NCBI RefSeq assembly: GCF_034258515.1
Contig: NZ_CP139438.1
Coordinates: 620,001-684,000, forward strand
Direction of reading: 5' to 3'
DNA length: 64,000 bases
Source: Pseudarthrobacter oxydans
Lineage (GTDB): Bacteria; Actinomycetota; Actinomycetes; Actinomycetales; Micrococcaceae
Below, in pieces: positions 35,080 to 44,432 of the stretch (within the stretch, counting starts at the first letter, position 1; the number at the start of each line of letters is the position of its first letter). A model generated the notes under the pieces. That model was not told the DNA's origin and ran no database searches. It was given only the letters and a program-made list of their open reading frames with translations. A program made the translations under genes and the position numbers.

Positions 35080-36174
35080 GTGAGCAATCAGCAGCCGGAA
35101 ACCCTGAAGGTGGGGGTGGTTGGCATCGGATGGGCCGGTCAGCAGCACATCAAGGCCTACAAGGGCATGGATGGCGTGGAACTCGTAGCGGTCGCTGCCA
35201 TGGAGGCGGACCTCCTGGCCAACCTGAAGGACGAGTACGGCATCCCGCACACGTTCGCCCGCTGGGAGGACCTGATCGACATGGAGGGGCTGGACGCCGT
35301 CAGCGTGGCCGTGCCCACCTTCCTGCACGCACCCATCGCCATCGCGGCTTTGGAAAAGGGGCTGCACGTCCTGAGCGAAAAGCCGCTGGCTCGCAACGGC
35401 GTCGAAGGCCAGGCGATGGTGGACGCCGCACGCAAGGCCGGCCGCGTGCTGGACGTCGCCTTCAACCACCGCCGCCGCGGCGACATCCAGAAGCTGAAGG
35501 GCATCATCGACGACGGTGAGCTCGGCCGGCCGTACTACGCTAAGGCCTCGTGGCTCCGGCGCTCCGGCATCCCCATGCTGGGCAGCTGGTTCACCAATCC
35601 GGAGCTGGCCGGCGGCGGTCCGCTGGCCGACATCGGCGTGCACGTACTGGACTACTCCCTGCACCTGCTGGGGGAACCCAAGGTCCTGTCCGTCTCCGCC
35701 GCCACCCACTCCGAACTGGGCCCGCGCGGGCTGGGCGGCAACGCCCGCTACTCGGCGATGAAGTCCAGCCACAAATTCGAGGTGGAGGATTTCGCCACCG
35801 CGTTCATCCGGCTCGAAGGCGGCGGCACGCTCATCCTCGAGGCGGGCTGGGCGGCCTACCGCGAAGAGAAGGACCTCCTGGACTTCACCGTGTACGGGAC
35901 CGACGGCGGCGCCGAACTGCGCGCTGTAGGCGCTTCGATGGCACCGGTTGCGGACCTGAGGATCTTCAAGGAGAAGGACGGCGAAAACGCCGACTACGAG
36001 GTGGTGGCTGAGCCCGGCCGCGCCCACGACGCCGTCGTCGAGGACTTCGTCAACGCCGTCCGCGGCGGCCCGGAGGCGTGGGGCGCGCATGACGGCTCGG
36101 TGGCCCTCAGCCGGGCCCTGGTCCTGGACGCCTGCTACCGGTCCGCACTCGAACACCGGGAAGTTGCGCTCTGA
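35080..36174 (+). CDS. Gfo/Idh/MocA oxidoreductase, ThuB-like
   Basis: NAD(P)-dependent glycoside dehydrogenase candidate, 364 residues from GTG 35080 (GAGAAGGA upstream). Motifs are [38 protein letters not shown] and [21 protein letters not shown]. Immediate coupling to a ThuA gene downstream and a sugar importer upstream copies the thuEFGKAB order of Sinorhizobium. There ThuA and ThuB are needed for oxidation of trehalose and related disaccharides at C3. I infer the same class of reaction; the precise sugar is not proven. Confidence 0.92.
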   Translation: MSNQQPETLKVGVVGIGWAGQQHIKAYKGMDGVELVAVAAMEADLLANLKDEYGIPHTFARWEDLIDMEGLDAVSVAVPTFLHAPIAIAALEKGLHVLSEKPLARNGVEGQAMVDAARKAGRVLDVAFNHRRRGDIQKLKGIIDDGELGRPYYAKASWLRRSGIPMLGSWFTNPELAGGGPLADIGVHVLDYSLHLLGEPKVLSVSAATHSELGPRGLGGNARYSAMKSSHKFEVEDFATAFIRLEGGGTLILEAGWAAYREEKDLLDFTVYGTDGGAELRAVGASMAPVADLRIFKEKDGENADYEVVAEPGRAHDAVVEDFVNAVRGGPEAWGAHDGSVALSRALVLDACYRSALEHREVAL

Positions 36175-36175
36175 C

Positions 36176-36925
36176 ATGACGGACAAACTCAACATCCTGG
36201 TCTGGAACGAGGGCGTCCACGAGGCGCAGAATACGCCAGCCTCCATGGCGGAGATGTACCCGGACGGGATCCACGGCGCCATTGCCGCGGGCCTGCGCGG
36301 ACACCTGCCGGATTCGCAGGTGGCCACCGCAACCCTTGCGGACCCCGAGCACGGACTCAGCGAGGAGGTGCTGGCGGGAACGGACGTCCTCCTGTGGTGG
36401 GGACACAAAGCCCACGCCGAGGTCAGTGACGACGTCGTGGATCGGGTGCAGCGCCACGTCCTGGGCGGAATGGGCCTGTTGGTCCTCCACTCCGGCCACT
36501 TCGCCAAGATCTTCACCCGGCTCCTGGGCACCACCTGCTCGCTCAAGTGGCGCAACGACGGTGAACGCGAGACAGTGTGGACGGTCAAACCGTCCCACCC
36601 CATCGCGCAGGGCGTTCCCAATCCGCTGATCATTCCCAAACAGGAGATGTACGGCGAACTCTTTGACATTCCGGACCCGGACGACCTCATCTTCATCAGC
36701 TCCTTTGAAGGCGGCGAGGTGTTCCGCTCCGGCGTGACCTTCACCCGCGGCAAGGGCCGGATTTTCTATTTCAGCCCCGGCGACCAGGACTACCCGGTTT
36801 ACCACCAGGCTGAAATCCGGCAGGTGCTGGCCAACGGCGTCCGCTGGGCCGCCCAGCCGGACGTCTTCCGCGAGCAACCCGGGGTGGCTAACGCCCGGCG
36901 CGGCTGGTACCTCGGGGACGCCTGA
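36176..36925 (+). CDS. thuA: ThuA-family (trehalose utilization) protein
   Basis: ThuA-like protein of 249 residues with a class I glutamine-amidotransferase-like fold. Strong family blocks are [82 protein letters not shown] and [17 protein letters not shown]. The start ATG lies 1 bp after the ThuB-like gene stop. ThuA works with ThuB in 3-keto-disaccharide metabolism. An inverted repeat follows the gene and may end the operon. Confidence 0.95.
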   Translation: MTDKLNILVWNEGVHEAQNTPASMAEMYPDGIHGAIAAGLRGHLPDSQVATATLADPEHGLSEEVLAGTDVLLWWGHKAHAEVSDDVVDRVQRHVLGGMGLLVLHSGHFAKIFTRLLGTTCSLKWRNDGERETVWTVKPSHPIAQGVPNPLIIPKQEMYGELFDIPDPDDLIFISSFEGGEVFRSGVTFTRGKGRIFYFSPGDQDYPVYHQAEIRQVLANGVRWAAQPDVFREQPGVANARRGWYLGDA

Positions 36926-36943
36926 GGCACTGCCAAAGAAGTC

Positions 36944-36985
36944 CGACGGCGGACCGGTTGCCTTTAGATGGCCGGGCCGCCGTCG
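36944..36985 (+). terminator. Hairpin after thuA
   Basis: CGACGGCGG (36944-36952) pairs with CCGCCGTCG (36977-36985), with a further short stem inside. It lies between convergent genes. The T-rich tail is weak. Confidence 0.5.
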
Positions 36986-37011
36986 TCGTTTCCGTCCCCG
37001 GGGCGCGGGGG

Positions 37012-37971
37012 CTAAGGCGTGAGCGTGCGGACAGGCGCGCCCGCCAGCCAGGCCGTGACGTCCTCGAAAGCCCCGCCGTAGAACTGTCGGTAGCTTTCCC
37101 GTGTGACGTAGCCGAGGTGCGGAGACAACACGGTGTTGGGCGCCGCGAGCAGAGGGTGCCCCGCCTGCAGCGGTTCCTGGTCGAACACATCCAGCGCCGC
37201 CCCGCGGATCCAGCCTTCGGCGAGGGCCTTCAGCAGGGCGTCCTGGTTGACCAGGGGCCCCCGGGCGGTATTCACCAGGATGCCCTCAGGTCCCAGCAGA
37301 CGGAGTTCCGGCTCGGCCACAATGTTTTCGGAGCGTTCGGAGAGCCGCAGGTGGAGCGTGGCAACATCCGAGAGGCGGAAGAGTTCCTTCTTGGACACCA
37401 GGCGGGCGCCGGCCTCCTCCGCTGCCGCGGCCGTCAGGTTCTGGCTCCAGGCCAGGACCTCCATTCCAAAGGCCTGCCCGTACGCCGCGATCCGTCGGCC
37501 AATCTTGCCAAGGCCCACCACGCCCAGGGTCTTACCGGCCAGCTCGAAGCCAACGGTGGTCTGCCAGGAGCCTGCACGCAGGGAGTTCTCTTCGGCCGGC
37601 AGGTTCCTGGCGAGGGCCAGCAGCAGGGCCCACGTCAGTTCGGGGGCGGCGGCGGGCGAGCCCGGTGTGCCGCAAACGGTGATGCCCTGCTCGGCAGCGG
37701 CGGCCACATCCACGGCGGCATTCGCCATGCCGGTGGTCACCAGGAGCTGGAGATTTGGAAGTTTTTCCAGCACCTCCCGCGGAAAGGCGGTCCGCTCGCG
37801 CATGGCCACCACCATGGTCACATCCGCCAGCGCGGACACCAGGGCCTCCGGCGAGGCGAAGGGTTCACGGAAGGTCATGGTGGCGACGCCCTCGGCTTCC
37901 AGGGCAGCCCAGTCGGCAAAACCATGGGCCACGCCCTGGTAGTCGTCGAGGATGGCGAGGCGGTGCTTCAT
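37012..37971 (-). CDS. D-2-hydroxyacid dehydrogenase family protein
   Basis: NAD-dependent dehydrogenase of 319 residues. The cofactor loop is LGVVGLGKIGRRIAAYGQAFG. Catalytic residues are expected in VNTARGPLVNQDALL (Arg), DVFDQEPL (Glu) and LSPHLGYVT (His). The N-terminus MKHRLAILDDYQGVA is typical of a phosphoglycerate-dehydrogenase-like subgroup. Start at ATG 37971. It converges on thuA and may not belong to the sugar operon. The substrate is unknown. Confidence 0.95.
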   Translation of the reverse strand: MKHRLAILDDYQGVAHGFADWAALEAEGVATMTFREPFASPEALVSALADVTMVVAMRERTAFPREVLEKLPNLQLLVTTGMANAAVDVAAAAEQGITVCGTPGSPAAAPELTWALLLALARNLPAEENSLRAGSWQTTVGFELAGKTLGVVGLGKIGRRIAAYGQAFGMEVLAWSQNLTAAAAEEAGARLVSKKELFRLSDVATLHLRLSERSENIVAEPELRLLGPEGILVNTARGPLVNQDALLKALAEGWIRGAALDVFDQEPLQAGHPLLAAPNTVLSPHLGYVTRESYRQFYGGAFEDVTAWLAGAPVRTLTP

Positions 37972-38112
37972 GGCATTGTCCTTCGTCCCGGGTAACCTTG
38001 GCGTGATGTTCATCGTAAGGCAGCGGGTCCTGGCCTTTCCTGGAAGCCCTGCCACTTCCGGCGTGATAGCAATGGGAGTGATGAAACCACCCCCAAACCG
38101 GTTCCTGGCCCC

Positions 38113-39306
38113 GTGAACGGCCGGATCCTCGCCCGGATTCCCAACAGCTGGATCCTGCTGGCCTGCATAGGCCTGCTGGCCCTGAACCTGCGGGGCCCTT
38201 TTGTGGCGGTCGCCCCCGTAGTGGACCTGATGCAGGCGGAACTCAACTTCTCGCCGGTCGTGTTGGGGCTCCTGACCAGCATCCCGGTGCTGTGCTTCTC
38301 CCTTGCCGCTCCGCTGGCCTCCCTGGCCGCGAGGAAATTCGGTGCCGAGTTCGCGGTGACGCTGACCATCCTCGGCGTGCTGGCCGGCGTCCTGGTGCGT
38401 TCGGCGGGAGGGCCCGTGCTGGTTGTGGCCGGGACGGTGCTGATTGGCCTGGCCATCACGGTGGGCAACATCGCGGTGCCGCTGATCATCCGCCGCGATT
38501 TCGGGCGGGCCCGGCAGGGGACCGCGATGGGCATCTACACCGCGGCGTTGAACATCGGCTCGTTCCTGACCTCGGTGGCCACGGCACCGCTGGCCAGCCT
38601 GGCCGGCTGGCGGTTCGCGCTGGGATCGGTTGCCGTCCTGGCGGTGGTGGCGGTAGTTTTCTGGACCCTCGCCGTGGGCGTGCGCCGCGCCTTCTTCATT
38701 GCCCCCGACGACGGCAAGGGCACGCGGTTGCCGCCGGTCGACGGTGCGCGGTGGACCACGGCCGGCCTGACGGCCGGCTTCGCTGGACAGGCCTTCTCCT
38801 ATTACGGGGTAACCGCCTGGCTGCCGAAGATCCTGGCCGACGAGCTGGGAATGGCCCCTGCCGCGGCCGGTGCCGGATCCTCGCTGTTCCAGATCCTCGC
38901 GATCGCCGGCAGCCTGGGTGTGCCACTGGCGGCGCGGTTTGCCCGTACGACTACGGTGGCCGTGGCCCTTGGCCTGATGTGGCTGACGGTCCCCTTGGGC
39001 CTGCTGCTGGCCCCCGAATGGTGGTGGCTTTGGTGCTCCCTGGGCGGCGTAGCCCAGGGTGGCGGCATCACGTTGATCTTCATCGCCATCATCAAGATCG
39101 CGCGGGACCAGGCGTCGGCAGGGAAGATGTCCGCCGTCGTCCAAGGCGCCGGTTATGCAATCGGTGCGGCCGCTCCTCCGCTGCTGGGGTACCTGCACGG
39201 GCTGACCGGTTCCTGGACCGTGCCCATGCTGTTGATCCTGGCGTCGGTGCTGACGTTCTTCCTCACCACCACCCTTTCCGTGCGGAAGGTGCCGAAGAAC
39301 CGCTGA
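38113..39306 (+). CDS. MFS transporter, CynX/NimT-like
   Basis: Membrane carrier of 397 residues with about 12 predicted helices, starting at GTG 38113. NLRGPFVAVAPVVDLMQAEL near the N-terminus is the signature of the CynX/NimT (cyanate and 2-nitroimidazole) subgroup, and the central loop (PDDGKGTRLPPVDGARW) separates two six-helix halves. Substrates of this group range from cyanate to small drugs; none can be chosen here. It is divergent from the dehydrogenase gene and ends just before palindrome A1. Confidence 0.92.
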   Translation: MNGRILARIPNSWILLACIGLLALNLRGPFVAVAPVVDLMQAELNFSPVVLGLLTSIPVLCFSLAAPLASLAARKFGAEFAVTLTILGVLAGVLVRSAGGPVLVVAGTVLIGLAITVGNIAVPLIIRRDFGRARQGTAMGIYTAALNIGSFLTSVATAPLASLAGWRFALGSVAVLAVVAVVFWTLAVGVRRAFFIAPDDGKGTRLPPVDGARWTTAGLTAGFAGQAFSYYGVTAWLPKILADELGMAPAAAGAGSSLFQILAIAGSLGVPLAARFARTTTVAVALGLMWLTVPLGLLLAPEWWWLWCSLGGVAQGGGITLIFIAIIKIARDQASAGKMSAVVQGAGYAIGAAAPPLLGYLHGLTGSWTVPMLLILASVLTFFLTTTLSVRKVPKNR

Positions 39307-39345
39307 GGCGAGCGGCGCCGTCGTCGTAAGCTCTCCGTGCCTTCC

Positions 39346-39452
39346 GACGCTCTCTCACTTAACGCGGGAAATAGTGAATCGCTCTCTCACTTTCCTAAGA
39401 AAAGTGAGAGAGCGATCCGGGGTTTCCCGCATCAAGTGAGAGAGCGATCGGG
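39346..39452. repeat. Family A palindromic element, copy A1
   Basis: Nested double hairpin. The outer arms are CGCTCTCTCACTT (39348-39360) and AAGTGAGAGAGCG (39434-39446), continued by GCGGGAAA and TTTCCCGC. The inner arms ATCGCTCTCTCACTTT (39378-39393) and AAAGTGAGAGAGCGAT (39401-39416) are perfect. It lies between the convergent MFS and aceB genes. Three related copies occur at 44311, 49367 and 50963. Confidence 0.95.
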
Positions 39453-39554
39453 AAACGTAAGGGAGGTGCTCCGTCGCCGGGCCGGCCCTCCGGCTTTCGG
39501 AGGTGCCTGTTGCGGAGGGCGTGCCGGCCCGGCGGACGGAAGTCTTGTTCGAAC

Positions 39555-41207
39555 CTACGCTGCCGCGAGTTCTTCGGCGGTGGCTTTTTCGCGGGCTTCG
39601 GTGAGGTAGCGGGCGTAGGCGGGGAGGGTGAGGAAGGACGGGAAGTCCTGGGCCAGGGTGACTTCTTCGAAGATGTCGCGGGCGTCTTCGAAGCGGTCGC
39701 CGTCGAAGCGTTCGAGCCGGGCGAATTCCTCGTCGAGGAGTTCCTCGATCCAGTGGTGGGTGATGATTTCGCCGTGGTCGGTGATGGCGCGGGCGTAGAT
39801 CCATTGCCAGAGCTGGGAGCGGGAGATTTCGGCGGTGGCGGCGTCTTCCATGAGGTTGTGGATGGCTACTGCGCCGTTGCCGCGGAGCCAGGATTCGATG
39901 TAGCGGATGCCTACTTCGATGTTGTTCCGGATGCCTTGTTCGGTGATGGTGCCGGTGGTCGCGGCGACGTTGATGAGGGCGGCGTCGTCGGGGGTGATGT
40001 CCTCGCGGAGCTTCTCCAGCTGGTTGGGCTTGTCACCGAGGATGGTGTCGAACACGTCGCGGCAGACGGGTACGAGGTCGGGGTGGGCCACCCAGGAGCC
40101 GTCGAAGCCGTCGTTGGCTTCGCGGGTCTTGTCCGCGCGGACTTTTTCGAGGGCGTTGGTGTTCGCTTCGGGGTCTTTGCGGTTGGGGACGGCTGCGGCC
40201 ATGCCGCCGATGGCCATGGCGCCGCGTTTGTGGCAGGCGCGGACCAGTTGTTCGGTGTAGGCGCGCATGAAAGGCTGGGTCATGGTGACCTGGCTGCGGT
40301 CGGGGAGGACGAAGCGGGGGCCGCGGGTGCGGAAGTTCTTGATGAGGGAGAAGATGTAGTCCCAGCGGCCGGCGTTGAGTCCGGCGGCGTGGTCGCGCAG
40401 TTCGTAGAGGATTTCCTCCATTTCGAAGGCGGCGGTGATGGTTTCGATGAGCACGGTGGCGCGGATGGTGCCCTGGGGGATGCCGAGGAGGTCCTGGGCG
40501 AGGATGAAGATGTCGTTCCAGAGCCGGGCTTCGAGGTGGTTCTCGATCTTGGGCAGGTAGAAGTACGGGCCTTTGCCCTGGGCGAGGAGGCGGCGGGCGT
40601 TGTGGAAGAAGAACAGGCCGAAGTCCACGATGCCGCCGGCGACGGGTTCGCCGTCGATGAGCATGTGCTTTTCGGGCAGGTGCCAGCCGCGGGGGCGGAC
40701 CACGATGGTGGGCAGGTCGCCGGCGGGGCGGAGTTTGTATTCCTTGCCTTCGGGGGTGGTGAAGTCGATGCGGCGTTCCAGGGCGTCGGTGAGGTTCAGC
40801 TGGCCCTTGATGACGTTGCGCCAGGTGGGGGTGGAGGAGTCTTCCATGTCAGCGAGCCAGACCTTGGCCCCGGAGTTCAGGGCGTTGATGGTCATCTTCT
40901 GGTCCACCGGTCCGGTGATTTCCACGCGGCGGTCCTCCAGGCCGGGGGCGGGGGGAGCGACGCGCCAGGAGGGGTCGTTGCGGATGTGCTCGGTTTCGCG
41001 GAGGAACCTAGGGTCCTGCCCGGCAGCGATCTCCGCCCGCCGGGTCCGGCGGGCCTGCAGCAGTTCCTGCCGCCGGGCCGCCGTCGCCCGGTGCAGCCTG
41101 GCCACGAACGCCAGGGCGTCCGGGGTGAGCACCTCGTTCTGCCGGCAGATCGGCTGGGCGGTCAGGGTGATGCCATTGATCGTAAAAGAGTCGGTGAAGC
41201 TGTTCAT
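39555..41207 (-). CDS. aceB: Malate synthase A
   Basis: Condenses glyoxylate and acetyl-CoA to malate, the second step of the glyoxylate shunt, in the cytoplasm. The 550-residue protein starts at ATG 41207 behind AGGAGAC. Diagnostic blocks are [73 protein letters not shown] and [10 protein letters not shown], all of the AceB (not GlcB) type. It follows aceA on the same strand, with hairpin B1 in the gap, so it may be transcribed with aceA or partly separated from it. Confidence 0.98.
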   Translation of the reverse strand: MNSFTDSFTINGITLTAQPICRQNEVLTPDALAFVARLHRATAARRQELLQARRTRRAEIAAGQDPRFLRETEHIRNDPSWRVAPPAPGLEDRRVEITGPVDQKMTINALNSGAKVWLADMEDSSTPTWRNVIKGQLNLTDALERRIDFTTPEGKEYKLRPAGDLPTIVVRPRGWHLPEKHMLIDGEPVAGGIVDFGLFFFHNARRLLAQGKGPYFYLPKIENHLEARLWNDIFILAQDLLGIPQGTIRATVLIETITAAFEMEEILYELRDHAAGLNAGRWDYIFSLIKNFRTRGPRFVLPDRSQVTMTQPFMRAYTEQLVRACHKRGAMAIGGMAAAVPNRKDPEANTNALEKVRADKTREANDGFDGSWVAHPDLVPVCRDVFDTILGDKPNQLEKLREDITPDDAALINVAATTGTITEQGIRNNIEVGIRYIESWLRGNGAVAIHNLMEDAATAEISRSQLWQWIYARAITDHGEIITHHWIEELLDEEFARLERFDGDRFEDARDIFEEVTLAQDFPSFLTLPAYARYLTEAREKATAEELAAA

Positions 41208-41236
41208 TTCAGTCTCCTGGTGCAAGGCCCATCTGG

Positions 41237-41284
41237 GTAGCAGTAGGTGTCGTTTTGAGCCTTCAAAACGACACCTACTGCTAC
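41237..41284. repeat. Family B hairpin, copy B1
   Basis: Perfect 22-bp arms at 41237-41258 and 41263-41284 around a GCCT loop. The arms contain GTGTCGTTTTGA. It lies between the aceA stop and the aceB start, so it may end or process the aceA message. A second copy with different but still paired bases is at 58238. Confidence 0.95.
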
Positions 41285-41299
41285 TTACTTGGGAAAGAT

Positions 41300-42643
41300 T
41301 TAGTGGAACTGGCCCTCTTCGGTCGATCCGACCAGGGCGAGGGTGGATGCGTTCGGGTTGAGCGCGGTGGCGATGTCGTCGAAGTAGCCGGTGCCGACTT
41401 CGCGCTGGTGCTTGGTTGCGGTGTAGCCGCGGGATTCGGAGGCGAATTCCTTCTCCTGGAGCTCGACGTAGGCGCTCATCCCTTCCCGGGCGTAGCCGTG
41501 GGCGAGGTCGAACATCGAGTAGTTCAGGGCGTGGAAGCCGGCCAGGGTGATGAACTGGAACGTGAAGCCCATGGCGCCGAGTTCACGCTGGAACTTCGCG
41601 ATCGTGGCGTCGTCCAGGTGCTTGCGCCAGTTGAACGACGGCGAGCAGTTGTAGGAGAGCATCTGGTCGGGGAACTCGGCCTTGACGGCCTCGGCGAACG
41701 TGCGGGCCAGTTCCAGGTCCGGGGTGCCGGTTTCCATCCAGATCAGGTCCGAGTACGGGGCGTAGGCCTTGGCGCGGGCGATGCAGGGTTCGATGCCGTT
41801 GCGGACCTTGTAGAAGCCTTCCGGGGTGCGGACCGGCTGTCCGCCCTCGCGGAGGATGAATTCCTGGTCGCGTTCGTCGACGTCGGAGGTGATCAGGGTG
41901 GCGGCCTCGGCGTCGGTGCGGGCAATGACCACCGACGGGGTGCCGGCGACGTCCGCGGCGAGGCGGGCCGCGTTCAGGGTGCGGACGTGCTGCTGGGTCG
42001 GGATCAGGACCTTGCCGCCGAGGTGGCCGCACTTCTTTTCCGAGGCGAGCTGGTCCTCCCAGTGAACACCCGCGGCGCCGGCCTGGATCATGGACTTCAT
42101 CAGCTCGTAGGCGTTCAGCGGGCCGCCGAAACCGGCCTCAGCGTCCGCAACGATCGGGACCAGCCAGTCCTCGACCGTCCGGATGCCCTCGGAGAACTCG
42201 ATCTGGTCGGCCCGGAGCAGGGCGTTGTTGATCCGGCGCACCACCGTCGGGACCGAGTTGGCCGGGTAAAGCGACTGGTCCGGGTAGGTGTGGCCGGAGT
42301 TGTTCGCGTCGGCTGCGACCTGCCAGCCGGAAAGGTAGATGGCCCGCAACCCGGCCTTGACCTGCTGCACGGCCTGGTTGCCGGTCAACGCGCCGAGCGC
42401 GTTGGTGTAGCCGCCGGTCTTGTGCTCCTCGGTGAGCTGCTTCCACAGCTTCTCCGAACCGCGGCGGGCCAGGGTGTGCTCCTCGGAGACGCGGCCGCGG
42501 AGGCGGACGACGTCGGAGGCTGAGTAGTCCCTGGTCACACCTTCCCAGCGGGGGTTGGCGGCCCACTCGAGCTCCAGGGCGGCGGCCTGCGATTCTGCGT
42601 CCTGGCCGGGCGTCTGCTGGGTGGGCTCAAATGCTGCAGTCAT
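41300..42643 (-). CDS. aceA: Isocitrate lyase
   Basis: Splits isocitrate into glyoxylate and succinate, the first step of the glyoxylate shunt. The 447-residue protein starts at ATG 42643 behind AAGGAGATC. The catalytic signature [13 protein letters not shown] is complete, with the cysteine nucleophile. Other blocks are [39 protein letters not shown] and [11 protein letters not shown]. The length matches the bacterial AceA of acetate growth rather than the longer mycobacterial AceA2. The leader holds two hairpins, and a RamB-like regulator is divergent. Confidence 0.99.
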   Translation of the reverse strand: MTAAFEPTQQTPGQDAESQAAALELEWAANPRWEGVTRDYSASDVVRLRGRVSEEHTLARRGSEKLWKQLTEEHKTGGYTNALGALTGNQAVQQVKAGLRAIYLSGWQVAADANNSGHTYPDQSLYPANSVPTVVRRINNALLRADQIEFSEGIRTVEDWLVPIVADAEAGFGGPLNAYELMKSMIQAGAAGVHWEDQLASEKKCGHLGGKVLIPTQQHVRTLNAARLAADVAGTPSVVIARTDAEAATLITSDVDERDQEFILREGGQPVRTPEGFYKVRNGIEPCIARAKAYAPYSDLIWMETGTPDLELARTFAEAVKAEFPDQMLSYNCSPSFNWRKHLDDATIAKFQRELGAMGFTFQFITLAGFHALNYSMFDLAHGYAREGMSAYVELQEKEFASESRGYTATKHQREVGTGYFDDIATALNPNASTLALVGSTEEGQFH

Positions 42644-42677
42644 CGTTGATCTCCTTGATTGAGCTCCGGATGGGGTA

Positions 42678-42720
42678 GGTGGGAACCTCGCCGTTGAGGT
42701 TCCCACCGGCTTTTCCGGTG
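42678..42720 (-). promoter_or_regulatory. Tandem hairpins in the aceA 5' leader
   Basis: GGTGGGAACCTC (42678-42689) pairs perfectly with GAGGTTCCCACC (42696-42707). ACCGG and CCGGT (42706-42710 and 42716-42720) form a second small stem. They lie about 35-75 nt before the aceA start, probably within its leader. The role is unknown; message stability or a protein-binding site are possible. Confidence 0.55.
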
Positions 42721-42792
42721 CGGTGTTTCTTTCCGTGACACTTACTTTTCCGCACTTCCAAGAGGCTTACTAGAGATAAATGATGGAAAGAA

Positions 42793-44307
42793 ATGCACTT
42801 CTTCACGTATTCTTTAGAAATGTCGCCTGGAAGCTGGAACCGCGAAGCCGCGCCGCCCACCCCGTCCGCCGCGTCTGCCGGACTGGACGTCATCAGCCTT
42901 GGCCGCCGCGTGCGCCACCTGCGCAAGCAGGCTGGACTGACGCTCGACAACCTCAGCGCCGCCGTCGGTACTGCGCCCAGCCAGTTGAGCCTGATCGAGA
43001 ACGGCAAGCGGGAACCGAAGCTCGGGCTCCTGCAGCACTTGGCGTCCGCCCTCAACGTCAGCATCGACCAGCTGCTCGGTGCCGAGCCTCCCAGCCGCCG
43101 GGCCGCCTTGGAGATCGAGCTCGAACGCTACCAGCGCAGTCCGCTCTACGAGACGCTGGACCTGCCCAAAATCCGCATCAGCTCGCGGCTTCCGATGGAC
43201 GTGCTGGAGGCCCAGGTGGGGCTGCTGCATGAGCTGGAGCGCAAGATGAACGAGCAGGTGGCCACCCCCGAGGAAGCGCGCCGGGCGAACGGTGAACTGC
43301 GGGCAATGATGCGCGAGCGCGGCAACTATTTTCCGGAGTACGAGGCCGAGGCGCAGAAGGTCCTCAAAGGCGTTGGCTACACCACCGGTCCGCTCAGCCA
43401 GCACGTCATCGCGGACATCGCCGAGAACCTCGGATTCACCCTGCACCACGTGGGTGACCTGCCGCATTCCACCCGTTCCGTGACCGATTTGAAGAACCGC
43501 AGAATTTACCTGACCCAGAACCAGCGCCAGGACCACGACCCCCGGTCGGTCCTGCTGCAGGCCCTGGGCCACTACGTGCTGGGACACGAAACCCCGAAGA
43601 ACTACGGCGACTTCCTGGCCCAGCGCGTGGCAACGAACTATTTTGCCGCAGCGCTCCTGCTGCCGGAAAAGGCAACCCTGGAATTCCTGCAGAAGGCGAA
43701 GGCCGCCAAGGAAATCGCCGTCGAGGACATCAGGGACGCTTTTGCCGTGTCCTATGAAACGGCAGCCCACCGGTTCACGAACCTTGCCACGCAGCACCTG
43801 GGCATCACCACCCATTTCCAGAAAACGCACCAGAGCGGAATCATCTACAAGGCATACGAGAACGACGGCGTGGCGTTCCCGCAGGACCACACCGGCGCCA
43901 TCGAGGGCCAGCCGTCGTGCAAGGCCTGGACTTCCCGCGCAGTGTTCGACGTTCCGGACAAGTTCAGCGCCTACAGCCAGTACACCGACACGCCATCCGG
44001 GACGTACTGGTGCACCGCCCGCACCGAACGTTCAGCCAGCGGCGAGTTTTCGCTCAGCATCGGCGTGCCGTACCAGCACGTTAAATGGTTCCGCGGACGG
44101 GAAACCACCGCGCGGGCCAAGTCCACCTGCCCCGACCCGAACTGCTGCAAACGGCCGCCGGCCGAGCTCGCCTCGCAGTGGGCCGGCAACGCCTGGCCCT
44201 CCGCCCGGGCCCATTCGCACCTGCTGGCGGCCATGCCGCCCGGCGCCTTCCCCGGCGTCGACGAAACCGAGGTGTACAGCTTCCTTCAGGCGCACTCGGG
44301 AACGTGA
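42793..44307 (+). CDS. ramB: RamB-like acetate-metabolism regulator (XRE-HTH, ImmA/DUF2083)
   Basis: Regulator of 504 residues. A Cro/XRE helix-turn-helix spans about 33-90 (VRHLRKQAGLTLDNLSAAVG, TAPSQLSLIENGKREP). An ImmA/IrrE-like (DUF955) segment has LLQALGHYVLGHETP where the usual HExxH is HYVLGH, so peptidase activity is doubtful. The C-terminal DUF2083 region has TCPDPNCCKRPP. This architecture is that of RamB, which represses aceA and aceB in Corynebacterium glutamicum. Its divergent position beside aceA supports the same job. ATG 42820 is a possible later start. Confidence 0.9.
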   Translation: MHFFTYSLEMSPGSWNREAAPPTPSAASAGLDVISLGRRVRHLRKQAGLTLDNLSAAVGTAPSQLSLIENGKREPKLGLLQHLASALNVSIDQLLGAEPPSRRAALEIELERYQRSPLYETLDLPKIRISSRLPMDVLEAQVGLLHELERKMNEQVATPEEARRANGELRAMMRERGNYFPEYEAEAQKVLKGVGYTTGPLSQHVIADIAENLGFTLHHVGDLPHSTRSVTDLKNRRIYLTQNQRQDHDPRSVLLQALGHYVLGHETPKNYGDFLAQRVATNYFAAALLLPEKATLEFLQKAKAAKEIAVEDIRDAFAVSYETAAHRFTNLATQHLGITTHFQKTHQSGIIYKAYENDGVAFPQDHTGAIEGQPSCKAWTSRAVFDVPDKFSAYSQYTDTPSGTYWCTARTERSASGEFSLSIGVPYQHVKWFRGRETTARAKSTCPDPNCCKRPPAELASQWAGNAWPSARAHSHLLAAMPPGAFPGVDETEVYSFLQAHSGT

Positions 44308-44310
44308 CCC

Positions 44311-44432
44311 GGACGCTCTCTCACTTGATGTGGATTTCCCTCGGACGCTCTATCACTCTCTTCAGGAAAGTGGACCAGTTCAAAGTGAGCGAGCGTCCCG
44401 GGTTTTCCAGCATTAAGTGAGAGAGGATCGGG
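44311..44432. repeat. Family A palindromic element, copy A2
   Basis: It fills the whole gap between the convergent ramB-like and TAXI genes. The outer limbs are GACGCTCTCTCACTTGA and TTAAGTGAGAGAG. The inner arms start GGACGCTC (44343-44350) and end GAGCGTCC (44391-44398). The centre is longer than in A3 because of an insertion of about 15 bp next to TTCAGGAAAGTG. Confidence 0.9.

Noticed and set aside
39510..42523. Large plus-strand frames across aceB and aceA
   Set aside because: They are antisense to clear AceA and AceB frames and have no recognisable domains.
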